A stretch of 64,000 nucleotides of DNA from Arthrobacter ipis (GCF_014694315.1 NZ_JAAOXD010000003.1:805043-869042), one strand, 5' to 3'. Shown: positions 34,472 to 47,099, counted from the first letter of the stretch. The notes: a model not told the origin generated them from the sequence alone. Numbers and translations are program-made.

Positions 34472-37400
34472 TTATTTCAGGCGCGGTGCGGGTACGGCGG
34501 GGCCGGCCCAGGGGCTGACCGGATTGCCCATCCAGTACGTCCCGGCCGGAACGGTCTCACCCCGCATCACCAGGGAGGCCGGACCAACGGTCCCGCCCTT
34601 GCCGATCCTCGCCTGCGGCAGAATCACGCCGTGCGGGCCCATCGTCGCCCCGTCTTCGAGACTAACAGTGTCGATGCTCATGATTCGGTCGTGGAAGAGG
34701 TGGGTCTGGACAACACAGCCCCGGTTGACCGTGGAGCCGGCACCGAGCGTCACAAGGTCCGCCTCAGGAAGCCAGTAACTTTCACACCACGTGCCGCGGC
34801 CGATCCTGGCGCCGAGGGCACGCAGCCACCAGACGAGGGCCGGGGTGCCGCTGGCGGACCGGGCAAACCACGGGGCACTCACCATCTCGATGAAGGTGTC
34901 CACCACCTCGTTGCGCCAGATGAAGGAGCTCCACAACGGGTGCTCACCGGTCTTGATCCTGCCCACGAGCAGCCACTTGGCCGCCACGGAGCAGCCTGCC
35001 GCCACCCCGCCCGCGAACAGGAGGACCACGCCGCCGAGTGCTGCCGCCGCACCGTAGCCAAGGGTGGTGGCAAGCCAGTCAAAGACGAGCAGCACGCCAA
35101 GGGCCAGACCCACGGTCAGGGTCACCGGCACGAACCGGCACAGTTCCCAGAGGGTCCTGGCCACCTTGAGCCGGGCCGGCGGCTGGAAGGTGCGCGTGCT
35201 GTCGGACGCCACCGCCGTGCGCCGCAGCCTGACCGGAGGGCTGCCCAGCCAGGACGTGCCTGACTTGGCCTTGCCCGGCGTCGCCGAGAGGACAGCCACC
35301 AGGGAGTTCTTTGGCACGCTGCGTCCGGCCGCGGTCATGCCGGAATTGCCAAGGAAGGAGCGCTTTCCGATTTTCGCCGGAGCAATCCGCATCCATCCTC
35401 CGCCGAGCTCATAGGAGGCCACCATGGTGTCGTCCGCGAGGAAGGCACCCTCGCCCACGGTGGTCATGCGTGGCAGCAGCAGGACAGTGGAGGCCTCAAC
35501 GTTCTTTCCGACCTTCGCCCCCAGCAGCCTCAGCCAGACCGGCGTGAACAGGCTGGCGTAAATCGGGAACAGCAGGTCCCGTGCCATGTCCAGCACCCGC
35601 TCGGTGGCCCACACCTGCCAGCCGACACGGCTTCGGACGCGGTAGTAGCCCTCCTGCAGGCCAATTCCCAGCAGCCTGGTGGTGATAAGGATGAGCAGCA
35701 TATTGGTGAGGAACCAGGTCACAGCCGCGAGTGGAAGCGATGCCAGCACCTGGGGCCACGCAGCAAGCAGGGACTCGCTGCCCCTGATGAACAGGTAGAC
35801 CAACAGGGCGGCGGCTCCGGCTGAAGCGTAGGGAATCAGGGCGAGGACGGCGGACGCGGCGGCGAAGGCCGTGAACCAGAGGCGCCCCAGGAGGGAACTG
35901 ACCGGCTGCGCCGCGGGCCAGTCCTGCTTCGCCTTGCCACGCCGTTCTGCCGGGGAGCCTGCCACCACCTGGCCGGCCTTGACCTTGCCCAGCACCGCGG
36001 AACCCGGTTCCACCTGGCCGCCGGCGCCGATGCTGGCCCCGGGCATCAGGGTGCTGCGGGCTCCCACCGTGGCGCCCGCGCCGACGTGGATATGGCCGAT
36101 GCGGACGATGTCGCCGTCGATCCACCACCCCGACAAGTCCACCTCAGGCTCGATGTTGCAGCCGCGGCCGAGGGTAAGCAAGCCGGTCACCGGGGGTAGG
36201 GAGTGCAGATGGACGTCGCTCCCGATCCTGGCGCCGAGGGCCCGTGCGTAGTACGGCACCCACGGCGCACTGGCAAGGCTCACGGCGCCGGCCAGGTCCT
36301 GGATCTGTTCGGCAAGCCAGAGACGCAGGTGCACTTTGCCGGCCCGCGGGTAGGTCCCGGGCTGCACGTTGCGAAGCAGGAGGCGGGCGGCGGCAACAGA
36401 GAGGGCCATCCGCCCCGCCGGGCTGACGAAGAGCAGCCAGGAGGCGGCCACCCACCACCATGAGACGGTGGGCGCGGCCGTGAACCCGGCAATCGCGAAC
36501 AGGATGTTGTTGGCGGCCATCAGATAGGTCAGCCAGCGCATGCCCGCCAGAATGTGCAGTGGGATGCCCATCAGGGTCTGGAAGACCTGTGACTTCAGGG
36601 CCGTGGGGCGGACCGGCCGTTCCGGGGCAGGGCCGGCGGAGACGCCGTCGGGCATGGACTGGCGGGCCGTCTCGATCAGCGCACCGATGCGCGGGGTGGC
36701 GTAGATGTCGGCCACGGTGATGGTGGGGTAGCGGACCCGGAGCGCGGAGACGAGCTGCGCTGCGGCCAGCGAACCTCCGCCGTGGGCGAAGAAATCCGCG
36801 TCGAGGCCGGCCACGCTGCTGCCCAGGACGGCCTGCCACTGGTCAACGACCCACTGGGCATCCTCTGGCAGGTTCAGGGGCGCGGCATCGGCAGCCGCGG
36901 CACTGGCACCCGGCAGTGGCCATGGCAGCGCATGCCGGTCGACTTTCCCGCTGGTCTTGGTGGGCAGTGTGTCGACTATGGTCAGCATGGGGATGAGCGG
37001 AGCCGGCAGCGTGGCGGAGAGCAGGTCACGGAACTTGGCCAGGTCCAATTCAGTATGGTCCGGCGCAGTGATAGGCGCGGCGGGCGCCAGGTAACCCACG
37101 AGGACGTGGTTGCCGGCGGCCGTCGTGCGTACTGCCGCGGCGGCGCCCGCAACACCCGGGAGGGACTGCAGGGCAGCGTCGATCTCACCGAGTTCGATCC
37201 GGCGGCCGCCAAGCTTGACCTGTTCGTCGGCGCGTCCCATGAAGATGAGGCCGGCGCGCTCGAAGCGGACCAGGTCGCCGGAGCGGTATGCGCGTACCCA
37301 TCCCAGCGAGGGCATGGGGGCATATTTCTCCGCATCCTTCTGCGGGTCGAGGTAGCGGGCCAGCCCCACGCCGCCGATGATGAGCTCGCCCACCTCGCCC

Positions 37401-38470
37401 TCGGCCACCGGGACGCCGTCGGAGTCCACCACCGCCAGGTCCCAGCCGTCCAGGGGGAGCCCGATCCTGACCGGCAAGGTTCCGCCCAGGAGAGCGGCGC
37501 AGGCTACGACCGTTGCCTCGGTGGGGCCGTAGGTGTTCCAGACCTCGCGGCCGTCCACGGCCAGGCGTTCGGCCAGCTCCTGCGGGCAGGCCTCGCCGCC
37601 GAAGATCAGCAGCCGGACGTTCTCCAAGGCCTCTGCCGGCCACAGCGCCGCAAGAGTGGGAACCGTGGAGACCACCGTGATGCCGTGATTGATCAGCCAC
37701 GGTCCCAGGTCCATCCCGGTGCGGACCATCGCGCGCGGGGCAGGGACCAGGCAGGCGCCATGGCGCCAGGCCAGCCACATCTCCTCACAGGAGGCATCGA
37801 ACGCCACCGACAGTCCCGCGAGCACGCGGTCCTGAGGCCCTACCGGTTCGTCCTGCAGGAAGATGCGGGCTTCCGCGTCCACGAACGCGGCCGACGAGCG
37901 GTGCTGCACCGCAACGCCCTTGGGTGTCCCTGTGGAGCCGGACGTGAAGATGACCCAGGCGTCGTCGTCGGGGGCGGCCGGGCGCGGAGCCGGGAAGGGG
38001 CGCGGACGCTTGTGGTCCGTGACGATCTCGCCGTTGGCCCGCAGGATGCCGGCCACGCGGGCCTGACCGAACACCAGTTTGGCCCGTTCGTCCGGGTCAT
38101 CCGCGTCCACGGGGACGTAGGCGGCGCCGATCAGCAGCACGGCGAGGATCGCGATGTAGAGCTCGTTGGTGCCGGAAGGAATCCGCACCCCGATTTTGTC
38201 TCCCGCCCCCAGGCCGGCGTGGTGCAGGCGCAGGCCCTCGGACTTTACCTCGGCCAGGAGCTGCGCGTAGCTCAGCGACCGGCGGCCGTCGTCGAGCGCG
38301 GAAGCGTCGGGATACCGGGCGGCCGTCTCAGCCAGGATGTCCACCAGCGTCCGCTCCGGCGGGGCAGCGGCAGCACCCTGCAGTTGCGCCGCGTGCACCT
38401 CTGCCGCCGCCGGTCCGCCGGCGGCAGGGGGAGCGGTCGTGTCCAGGGTTTTGCGGAGGGGCTCAATCAC
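34472..38470 (-). CDS. Pls/PosA family nonribosomal peptide synthetase (membrane, homopoly-amino-acid type)
   Basis: A 1332-residue single-module enzyme. Residues ~40-530 are an adenylation domain (FTSGSTGTPKG core A3, FDASCEEMW A4, NTYGPTEATV A5, YRSGDLVRF A7, TKTSGKVDR A10). Next is a carrier domain with DADFFAHGGGSLAAAQ, whose Ser takes phosphopantetheine. The rest has several membrane helices and two left-handed beta-helix (hexapeptide) blocks, the last ending TYWMGNPVSPW. This is the Pls/PosA architecture of epsilon-poly-lysine synthetase relatives, which make poly-amino-acids without thioesterase or standard condensation domain. GTG 38470 is chosen because GGGGGAG lies 9 bases upstream; GTG 38488 lacks one. 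The monomer is unknown. Confidence 0.88.
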   Translation of the reverse strand: MIEPLRKTLDTTAPPAAGGPAAAEVHAAQLQGAAAAPPERTLVDILAETAARYPDASALDDGRRSLSYAQLLAEVKSEGLRLHHAGLGAGDKIGVRIPSGTNELYIAILAVLLIGAAYVPVDADDPDERAKLVFGQARVAGILRANGEIVTDHKRPRPFPAPRPAAPDDDAWVIFTSGSTGTPKGVAVQHRSSAAFVDAEARIFLQDEPVGPQDRVLAGLSVAFDASCEEMWLAWRHGACLVPAPRAMVRTGMDLGPWLINHGITVVSTVPTLAALWPAEALENVRLLIFGGEACPQELAERLAVDGREVWNTYGPTEATVVACAALLGGTLPVRIGLPLDGWDLAVVDSDGVPVAEGEVGELIIGGVGLARYLDPQKDAEKYAPMPSLGWVRAYRSGDLVRFERAGLIFMGRADEQVKLGGRRIELGEIDAALQSLPGVAGAAAAVRTTAAGNHVLVGYLAPAAPITAPDHTELDLAKFRDLLSATLPAPLIPMLTIVDTLPTKTSGKVDRHALPWPLPGASAAAADAAPLNLPEDAQWVVDQWQAVLGSSVAGLDADFFAHGGGSLAAAQLVSALRVRYPTITVADIYATPRIGALIETARQSMPDGVSAGPAPERPVRPTALKSQVFQTLMGIPLHILAGMRWLTYLMAANNILFAIAGFTAAPTVSWWWVAASWLLFVSPAGRMALSVAAARLLLRNVQPGTYPRAGKVHLRLWLAEQIQDLAGAVSLASAPWVPYYARALGARIGSDVHLHSLPPVTGLLTLGRGCNIEPEVDLSGWWIDGDIVRIGHIHVGAGATVGARSTLMPGASIGAGGQVEPGSAVLGKVKAGQVVAGSPAERRGKAKQDWPAAQPVSSLLGRLWFTAFAAASAVLALIPYASAGAAALLVYLFIRGSESLLAAWPQVLASLPLAAVTWFLTNMLLILITTRLLGIGLQEGYYRVRSRVGWQVWATERVLDMARDLLFPIYASLFTPVWLRLLGAKVGKNVEASTVLLLPRMTTVGEGAFLADDTMVASYELGGGWMRIAPAKIGKRSFLGNSGMTAAGRSVPKNSLVAVLSATPGKAKSGTSWLGSPPVRLRRTAVASDSTRTFQPPARLKVARTLWELCRFVPVTLTVGLALGVLLVFDWLATTLGYGAAAALGGVVLLFAGGVAAGCSVAAKWLLVGRIKTGEHPLWSSFIWRNEVVDTFIEMVSAPWFARSASGTPALVWWLRALGARIGRGTWCESYWLPEADLVTLGAGSTVNRGCVVQTHLFHDRIMSIDTVSLEDGATMGPHGVILPQARIGKGGTVGPASLVMRGETVPAGTYWMGNPVSPWAGPAVPAPRLK

Positions 38471-38543
38471 GGCTGGATTCTCCCCCACAAAGGTGAACGG
38501 AAGATGACACTGTTTCCCCTCCGTTCATCCGGGGCTGCTTTGT

Positions 38544-38571
38544 TACCGGCCCGCCCTGCTGCGGGCCGGTA
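38544..38571. terminator. Hairpin between quinone oxidoreductase and NRPS genes
   Basis: TACCGGCCCGC and GCGGGCCGGTA form a perfect 11-bp stem with a 6-base loop, 13 bp beyond the oxidoreductase stop on the minus strand. It lacks a U tract, so termination may be partial and the NRPS operon could receive readthrough. Confidence 0.55.
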
Positions 38572-38583
38572 ATACGGGCGTTG

Positions 38584-39549
38584 TTACGGGACCAGCAGAA
38601 CCTTGCCGGTGGTGCGCCGGCCTTCCAGGTCCTCGTGCGCCCGGCCGGCCTCAGCCAGCGGGTACGTGGCACCGATGCGGACCTTGAGGCTGCCGTCGGC
38701 CGCTGCGTTGAAGATTTCCGTGGAGCGCCACAGCCGTTCCTGGGGGTTGCCGAGGAAGTGCGCGAGCGACGGGCGCGTCAGGGTCAGCGAGCCGCCGGCA
38801 TTAAGCCGCTGCGGATCCACCGGCGGAACCGGGCCGGACGCCGCGCCGAAGAGCACCAGCGAACCGCGGGTGCGCAGGCTGGCCAGGGAACCGTCGAACG
38901 TGTCCTTCCCGACGCCGTCGTACGCCACGTTCACGCCTGCACCGTGAGTCAGGTCCCGGACGGCGTCGGCGAAGCCGTCGTAGCGCAGCACCTCGTCTGC
39001 GCCGGCACCGCGGGCCAAAGATTCCTTCTCATCAGTGGAGACGGTGGTGATGACGCGGGCGCCGCGGGCTTTCAGCAGCTGGATGAGCAGCAGGCCCACC
39101 CCGCCGGCGCCGGCGTGGACCAGCACGTTGTGTCCGGGCTCAACGCGGAACGAGGAGTTGATCAGGTAATGCGCCGTCATGCCCTGGAGGGGGAGCGCGG
39201 CGGCGGTGTGGTCGTCCACTCCGTCCGGCACGGGCAGGGCCTTCACGGCGTCCAGCAGGGTGTACCCGGCGTAGCACGCTGTTCCCTCGGCCGTGGCCAC
39301 CCGGCTTCCCACGGTGTAGTCCTCAACGCCCTCGCCGATTTCCTCGACGACGCCGGCCGCTTCGGATCCCGGAGTAAAGGGGTATTTCACCTTGTACGTG
39401 CCGCTGCGCTGGTAGGTCTCGATGAAGTTGACGCCCGTTGCCGCAACCTTCACCAGCAGTTGGCCGGGGCCGGGGACAGGGCGGTCGATCTCCGTAAAGT
39501 CCAGAACCTCCGGTCCACCCGGCTGCCGGGCGACGATGGCGTGCGTCAT
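38584..39549 (-). CDS. NADPH:quinone oxidoreductase (zeta-crystallin/QorA-like MDR)
   Basis: A 321-residue zinc-free medium-chain dehydrogenase/reductase. Early QOR signature residues VKVAATGVNFIETYQRSGTY and the nucleotide-binding loop HAGAGGVGLLLIQLLKARGA are present, followed by ALPLQGMTAHYLI. Such enzymes reduce quinones with NADPH. ATG 39549 follows AAGGAG with 6-base spacing; the longer frame adds non-conserved residues. It is transcribed toward the NRPS gene, with a hairpin between. Confidence 0.9.
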   Translation of the reverse strand: MTHAIVARQPGGPEVLDFTEIDRPVPGPGQLLVKVAATGVNFIETYQRSGTYKVKYPFTPGSEAAGVVEEIGEGVEDYTVGSRVATAEGTACYAGYTLLDAVKALPVPDGVDDHTAAALPLQGMTAHYLINSSFRVEPGHNVLVHAGAGGVGLLLIQLLKARGARVITTVSTDEKESLARGAGADEVLRYDGFADAVRDLTHGAGVNVAYDGVGKDTFDGSLASLRTRGSLVLFGAASGPVPPVDPQRLNAGGSLTLTRPSLAHFLGNPQERLWRSTEIFNAAADGSLKVRIGATYPLAEAGRAHEDLEGRRTTGKVLLVP

Positions 39550-39674
39550 GGGGGAACTCCTTCTCCGGGCAGGGACTTCCTGTGTCCGGGTCGTGAATCC
39601 CATCCTAGGTACCCATGACTGTCACGGCGAAGCCGAATACGACGTCAGGTGACGCGGAGCCGGAGAACTGGGGG

Positions 39675-40766
39675 TCAGTACCGGCGGGTCACAGTGGCCA
39701 TTGGGCACTCAAAGTGACGCCCTGCTGCCAGCCCGACCTCGTTGAGGTAACGCACGATTATTCCGTAGGACTGAAGCAGAGTGGTTTCGGTGAAGGGAAT
39801 CCCGTGCTTGTCACAGTACTGCCGGACAATCGCGCTTGCCCGGTGCAGCTGGGGACGGGCCATGTCGGGGAAGAGGTGATGTTCCACCTGGCGGTTCAGG
39901 CCACCCAGGAGGATATCCATGAAACGCCCGCCGGAAATATTGCGGGACGTCAGGACCTGGCGGCTGAGGAAGTCAACACGACTGTTCGTCGGCAGGACGG
40001 GCATGCCTTTGTGATTGGGGGCAAATGATGCGCCCATGTAGAAGCCGAAGACCGCGAGTTGAACGGAGAGGAAGGCAAAGGCCATTCCAAGCGGCAGGAA
40101 CGAGAAAGCCAGAAAGGGAAGAATGCTTAGCCGGACGACCAGGATGGGCAGTTCAACCCAGCGGTGCGTGACCTTGGCGCGGCGGAAGACGAACTTGACC
40201 GAGTCGATCTGGAGGCCCAGTCCCACAAGCAGGAGAAGCGGGAAGAACAACCATCCCTGCTTTCGGGTCAGGAAGGAGGAGAGCCTTCCCTGCCGGGAGG
40301 CAGATTCTTCCACGTGGAAAGCGATGGGGCTGTCCATGATGTCCGGATCCTTGGAGATCACGTTCGGATGATTGTGGTGGGCGCCGTGCTTCTGTTCCCA
40401 CCAGGAGTAACTCATCCCGGCCACAGAGGTGGCGAGCAGTCTTGCCGCCCAGTCGTTGGCGCGGCGCGAGGCGAAGATCTGGCGATGGCCCGCCTCATGC
40501 GCCAGGAAGCTCAGCTGGGTGCAAAGGACGCCCAGGGCCGCGGCAATCAGGAGCTGGAACCAACTGTCACCGATCAGGGCGAAACCGAACCAGGTAGCGG
40601 TCATCAGGAGGACAAGGCTGGAGAAGACTGTGACGTAAAAGCCGACACGACGCTCAAGCAGGCCTGCGGCTTTGACGCTCTTCAAGAGTTCGGAATAGCT
40701 TTGAACAACCGGGTTTGCCTTCACAACACGCGATTTCGGGCGCTCCGAGGTGATGGTTGGGGTCAT
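39675..40766 (-). CDS. Membrane fatty acid desaturase (acyl-CoA/omega-type)
   Basis: A 363-residue di-iron membrane desaturase. The three histidine boxes are HEAGH (90-94), HGAHHNHP (near 131) and QVEHHLFP (near 312), with four to six hydrophobic helices between. The set matches actinobacterial stearoyl-type (delta-9/omega) desaturases that keep membranes fluid. There is no fused cytochrome b5 or reductase domain. ATG 40766 is chosen as the start of the hydrophilic head; upstream codons are unlike coding sequence. The gene is divergent from argC. Confidence 0.9.
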   Translation of the reverse strand: MTPTITSERPKSRVVKANPVVQSYSELLKSVKAAGLLERRVGFYVTVFSSLVLLMTATWFGFALIGDSWFQLLIAAALGVLCTQLSFLAHEAGHRQIFASRRANDWAARLLATSVAGMSYSWWEQKHGAHHNHPNVISKDPDIMDSPIAFHVEESASRQGRLSSFLTRKQGWLFFPLLLLVGLGLQIDSVKFVFRRAKVTHRWVELPILVVRLSILPFLAFSFLPLGMAFAFLSVQLAVFGFYMGASFAPNHKGMPVLPTNSRVDFLSRQVLTSRNISGGRFMDILLGGLNRQVEHHLFPDMARPQLHRASAIVRQYCDKHGIPFTETTLLQSYGIIVRYLNEVGLAAGRHFECPMATVTRRY

Positions 40767-40931
40767 AGATGTCTGCCTCGCCACTGTTACGGGCAACGCT
40801 GCATCCGACACTCGGCCTGCACGGTCTGGATCACCCTCCACTCAGCATACGCTGTCAGGTCAGGGTCTATCGCCGTTTAGCTGCTTTCCGACTCATCAAG
40901 GCAGCGGGAAGGTCTGCATAAATATCGGGAC

Positions 40932-40955
40932 CTATGCATAGTCTTACTGTATAGT
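40932..40955 (+). promoter_or_regulatory. argC promoter with candidate ARG operator
   Basis: A -10-like TATAGT (40950-40955) ends 7 bases before the argC ATG, so the mRNA is probably leaderless. The perfect palindrome CTATGCATAG (40932-40941) lies immediately upstream, and a related TGCATAAATAT is at 40916-40926. Repeated TGCAT-like half sites match the general style of ArgR boxes, and argR is in the operon. Operator function is inferred. Confidence 0.55.
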
Positions 40956-40962
40956 CGTTTTC

Positions 40963-41994
40963 ATGACTATTTCTGTTGCCGTTTCCGGGGCCAGCGGCTA
41001 CGCCGGCGGCGAAGTCCTCCGCCTCCTGGCCGGCCATCCGGACGTCACCATCGGAGCCATTACGGCACACAGCAACGCCGGTTCAAGACTAGGCGAACTG
41101 CAGCCGCATCTCCATGGCTTGGCCAGCAGGATTCTCGAGGACACCAGCGTGGAGAACCTCTCCGGGCACGACGTCGTGTTCCTGGCCCTTCCGCACGGGG
41201 CGTCCGCCGAGATCGCGGCCAAGCTCCCCGAGGGAACGGTGGTGATCGACGCCGGCGCGGACCACCGCCTGGAGTCCGCCACTGCCTGGGAAAAGTTTTA
41301 CGGCTCGGACCACGCCGGAACGTGGCCGTACGGCCTGCCTGAGCTGCCGGGCCAGCGCGAGAAACTCAAGGGTGCCAACCGGATCGCCGTTCCGGGCTGC
41401 TACCCGACGTCGGCCCTGCTCTCTCTCACGCCCGGCTTCGCCGGCGGCCTGCTCGAGGGGAACGACGTCGTCATTGTCGCCGCCTCTGGCACCTCCGGCG
41501 CAGGCAAGGCAGCGAAGGTGAACCTCATCGGCGCCGAGGTCATGGGCTCCATGAGCCCCTATGGTGTGGGCGGCGGCCACCGGCACACGCCGGAGATCGA
41601 GCAGGGCCTGTCCAACGCCTCCGGCGAGCCGGTCACGGTTTCCTTCACGCCCACACTGGCCCCCATGAGCCGGGGCATCCTCACCACCGCCACCGCACGG
41701 GTCAAGCCCGGCGTCGGCGCCGAGGAACTGCGCCGTGCCTGGGCGGAGGCGTACGACGACGAGCCGTTCGTCCACCTGCTGCCCGAAGGCCAGTGGCCCA
41801 CCACCAAGTCCGTGCAGGGCTCCAACCACGCTGCCATGCAGCTGGCGTTCGACGCGCACGTCGGCCGCGTCATTGTCACGTGCGCCATTGACAATCTGAC
41901 CAAAGGCACCGCCGGTGGAGCGGTGCAGTCCATGAACATTGCCCTTGGCCTGCCGGAGACCGCCGGGCTCAACCTGCAGGGAGTTGCCCCGTGA
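40963..41994 (+). CDS. argC: N-acetyl-gamma-glutamyl-phosphate reductase ArgC
   Basis: Third step of arginine synthesis, NADPH-dependent. The Rossmann start [20 protein letters not shown] and the catalytic Cys146 in VPGCYPTSA are clear, with His in the [14 protein letters not shown] segment. 343 residues. It is first in argCJBDFRGH and overlaps argJ by 4 bp. Confidence 0.96.
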   Translation: MTISVAVSGASGYAGGEVLRLLAGHPDVTIGAITAHSNAGSRLGELQPHLHGLASRILEDTSVENLSGHDVVFLALPHGASAEIAAKLPEGTVVIDAGADHRLESATAWEKFYGSDHAGTWPYGLPELPGQREKLKGANRIAVPGCYPTSALLSLTPGFAGGLLEGNDVVIVAASGTSGAGKAAKVNLIGAEVMGSMSPYGVGGGHRHTPEIEQGLSNASGEPVTVSFTPTLAPMSRGILTTATARVKPGVGAEELRRAWAEAYDDEPFVHLLPEGQWPTTKSVQGSNHAAMQLAFDAHVGRVIVTCAIDNLTKGTAGGAVQSMNIALGLPETAGLNLQGVAP

Positions 41995-43157
41995 CCGTTA
42001 CCGCCCCCAAGGGATTCCGCGCCGCCGGCGTCACGGCCGGCCTCAAGGCCTCAGGAAATCCGGACCTCGCCCTCGTGGTCAACGACGGACCGTCCAAGGC
42101 AGCAGCCGCCGTCTTCACCTCCAACCGGGTGGCCGCGGCCCCGGTGCACTGGTCGCGCCAGGTGGTCTCCGACGGCCGCGTCGACGCGGTGATCCTCAAC
42201 TCCGGCGGTGCCAACGCCTGCACCGGCCCGCAGGGCTTCCAGAACACGCACACGACGGCGGAGAAGACGGCCGAGGCGCTGGGCCTGTCCGCCACCGACG
42301 TCTTTGTCTGTTCCACCGGCCTGATCGGCGAGCAGCTGCCCATGGACAAGATCGTCCCGGGCATCGACGCCGCTGCGGCCGCCCTTAGCACCGACGGCGG
42401 ACCCGACGCCGCCACGGCCATCATGACCACCGATTCGGTGTCCAAGCAGGCGGTCTTCACCGGGGCGGATGCCGGCGGAAATGAGTTCACCATTGGCGGG
42501 ATCGCCAAGGGTGCCGGCATGCTGGCGCCCGGGCTTGCCACCATGCTGGTGGTGCTCACCACCGATGCCGACGTCCAGCCGGAAATGCTCGACCTCGTCC
42601 TCCGCGACGCCACGCGCGTCACCTTCGACCGTGCCGACTCCGACGGCTGCATGTCCACCAACGACACCGTGGTGCTGATGGCCTCCGGCGCTTCCACGGC
42701 CGTCCCGTCGGCCGAAACCTTCGGCCAGGGCCTCACCCAGGTCTGCGCCGAACTGGCCCGCAAGCTGATCGGCGACGCCGAGGGCGCCAGCCACGACATC
42801 GCGATCCGGACGTTCAACGCCGCCACCGAGCGCGACGCCGAAACCGTCAGCCGCGCCGTGGCCCGCTCCAACCTCTTCAAGGCAGCCATCTTCGGCAAGG
42901 ACCCCAACTGGGGCCGCGTGCTCTCCGCCGTGGGCACCACCGACGCTGCGTTCGAGCCGGACCAGCTCAACGTTTCCATGAACGGCATCCAGATCTGCCA
43001 GAACGGAGGCATCGGCCAGGACCGCAAGCTCGTGGACCTGGAACCGCGTGAGGTGCTCGTGGAGATCGACCTGCAGGCGGGCGATGCGGAGGCCACCATC
43101 TGGACCAACGACCTCACGCACGACTACGTCCACGAGAACAGCGCCTACTCAAGCTAG
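41991..43157 (+). CDS. argJ: Bifunctional glutamate N-acetyltransferase / amino-acid acetyltransferase ArgJ
   Basis: ArgJ recycles the acetyl group from N-acetylornithine to glutamate. The 388-residue precursor cleaves itself before the nucleophile Thr184 in [21 protein letters not shown] precedes it, where KGSGMIAP is more usual. Start GTG 41991 overlaps argC. Whether it is mono- or bifunctional cannot be read from sequence. The stop TAG (43155-43157) lies in the first copy of an 18-bp tandem array. Confidence 0.95.
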   Translation: MTVTAPKGFRAAGVTAGLKASGNPDLALVVNDGPSKAAAAVFTSNRVAAAPVHWSRQVVSDGRVDAVILNSGGANACTGPQGFQNTHTTAEKTAEALGLSATDVFVCSTGLIGEQLPMDKIVPGIDAAAAALSTDGGPDAATAIMTTDSVSKQAVFTGADAGGNEFTIGGIAKGAGMLAPGLATMLVVLTTDADVQPEMLDLVLRDATRVTFDRADSDGCMSTNDTVVLMASGASTAVPSAETFGQGLTQVCAELARKLIGDAEGASHDIAIRTFNAATERDAETVSRAVARSNLFKAAIFGKDPNWGRVLSAVGTTDAAFEPDQLNVSMNGIQICQNGGIGQDRKLVDLEPREVLVEIDLQAGDAEATIWTNDLTHDYVHENSAYSS

Positions 43158-43232
43158 ACCGCCTACTCAAGCTAGACCGCCTACTCAAGCTAGACCGCCT
43201 ACTCAAGCTAGACCGCCTACTCAAGCCAGATC
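43143..43232. repeat. 18-bp tandem array starting at the argJ stop codon
   Basis: GCCTACTCAAGCTAGACC is repeated four times exactly (43143-43214), with a fifth diverged copy to 43232. The first copy contains the argJ stop; each further copy carries another TAG in the same frame, because 18 is a multiple of 3. It fills the gap before argB. Confidence 0.95.
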
Positions 43233-43259
43233 CGCCGGCAACCCTGGAGAACCAGCCGC

Positions 43260-44215
43260 ATGAACACCCAGACCCGCGAGTCAACGTCCATGAGTGATGC
43301 CCAAGACAAGGCAGGCACGCTCATCGAAGCCCTGCCGTGGATCCAGCGCTTTGCCGGAACCACCATGGTGATCAAGTACGGCGGCAACGCCATGGTCAAC
43401 GACGAGCTGCGGCGCGCCTTCGCCGAGGACGTCGTGTTCCTCCACCACGTGGGCATCCACCCCGTCGTGGTTCACGGCGGCGGCCCGCAGATCAACTCCA
43501 TGCTGGGCCGGCTCGGCATCGAGTCGGAGTTCAAGGGCGGCCTGCGCGTGACAACGCCCGAGGCCATGGACGTGGTGCGCATGGTCCTCACCGGCCAGGT
43601 GGGCCGGGAACTGGTGGGCCTGATCAACTCACACGGGCCCTACGCCGTCGGCATGTCCGGTGAAGACGGCGGCCTGCTGCGCGCCGTCCGCACCGGAACC
43701 GTCGTTGACGGCGAGCAGGTTGACCTCGGGCTCGTGGGCGAGGTGGTGGGAGTGGACCCCGCAGGCATCGTGGACATTCTCGACGCCGGCCGGATCCCCG
43801 TGATCTCCACCGTCGCCCCGGAGATCACCGACGGTGGCGAAAGCGTGCCGGGCACCGCGCGCTTCCAGCCCACCGGCCAGGTCCTGAACGTCAACGCGGA
43901 CACCGCAGCGGCGGCCGTGGCCTCCGCGCTGGGCGCCTCGAAGCTGGTCATCCTGACCGACGTCGAAGGCCTCTACGCCAACTGGCCGGACAAGTCCTCG
44001 CTCATTTCGTCCCTGACGGCCTCAGAGCTGCGGGACATGCTGCCCAGCCTCGAATCAGGCATGATCCCCAAGATGGCCGCCTGCCTCAAGGCCATCGACG
44101 AGGGCGTGGAACGGGCGCACATCGTGGACGGCCGGCTGCCCCACTCAATGCTTCTTGAAACTTTCACCACCGCCGGAATAGGCACCCAAGTGGTTCCCGA
44201 TGAGGAAGTGAATTC

Positions 44216-44219
<4 letters not shown>
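43260..44219 (+). CDS. argB: Acetylglutamate kinase ArgB
   Basis: Phosphorylates N-acetylglutamate. The family motifs [20 protein letters not shown] and [12 protein letters not shown] are intact, as is the C-terminal [13 protein letters not shown]. 319 residues, a little longer than the average because of an N-terminal helix that in arginine-sensitive kinases allows hexamer formation and feedback control. ATG 43260 has TGGAGA upstream. It overlaps argD by 4 bp. Confidence 0.95.
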
Positions 44220-46568
<2,349 letters not shown>

Positions 46569-46569
<1 letters not shown>

Positions 46570-47099
46570 TGTCCACCAACCCGGCGGCCCCGGGCGCGAG
46601 CCCGGCCACCAAAACCGCCCGCCAGGCGCGGATCACCGCGATCCTGACCGGCGAATCGGTGCGTTCGCAGGCGGAGCTTGCGGCGCTGCTCGCGGACGAC
46701 GGCGTGCAGGTCACCCAGGCCACGCTGTCGCGTGACCTCGTGGAGCTTGGTGCCGTCCGCGTCCGCGGCAAGGAAGGCGTGCTGGTGTACGCCGTCCCCG
46801 GTGAAGGCGGGGAGCGGGCGGCCAAGAGCGGGGTCAGCCAGGAAATCCTCGACGCCAGGCTGGCACGGCTGTGCGGCGAACTGCTGGTCACGGCGGAAGC
46901 CTCGGCCAACATCGCTGTGCTCCGGACGCCGCCGGGCGCGGCGAACTTCCTCGCCCTGGCCATCGACCATTCCGTGATGCCCTCGATCCTGGGCACCATC
47001 GCCGGGGACGACACCGTGCTGCTCGTCGCCCGGGACCCGCTGGGCGGACCGGAGCTGGCTGCGCGGTTCCTGCAGCTCGCCGAGGAAGCCGGCCAGTAA
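46569..47099 (+). CDS. argR: Arginine repressor ArgR
   Basis: A 176-residue ArgR: N-terminal winged helix with [18 protein letters not shown] for DNA binding and C-terminal hexamerisation/arginine domain ([22 protein letters not shown], then [14 protein letters not shown]). It represses the arg operon when arginine is high. The first ~20 residues are a disordered Ala/Pro lead. It lies within its own regulon between argF and argG. Confidence 0.95.

Noticed and set aside
34625..38572. Long plus-strand frames opposite the synthetase gene (36782-38572 and 34631-35263)
   Set aside because: No domain features; the minus strand encodes the complete A-PCP-membrane protein.
43143..43232. CRISPR array
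   Set aside because: The 18-bp copies are directly contiguous without spacers, so it is a simple tandem array.
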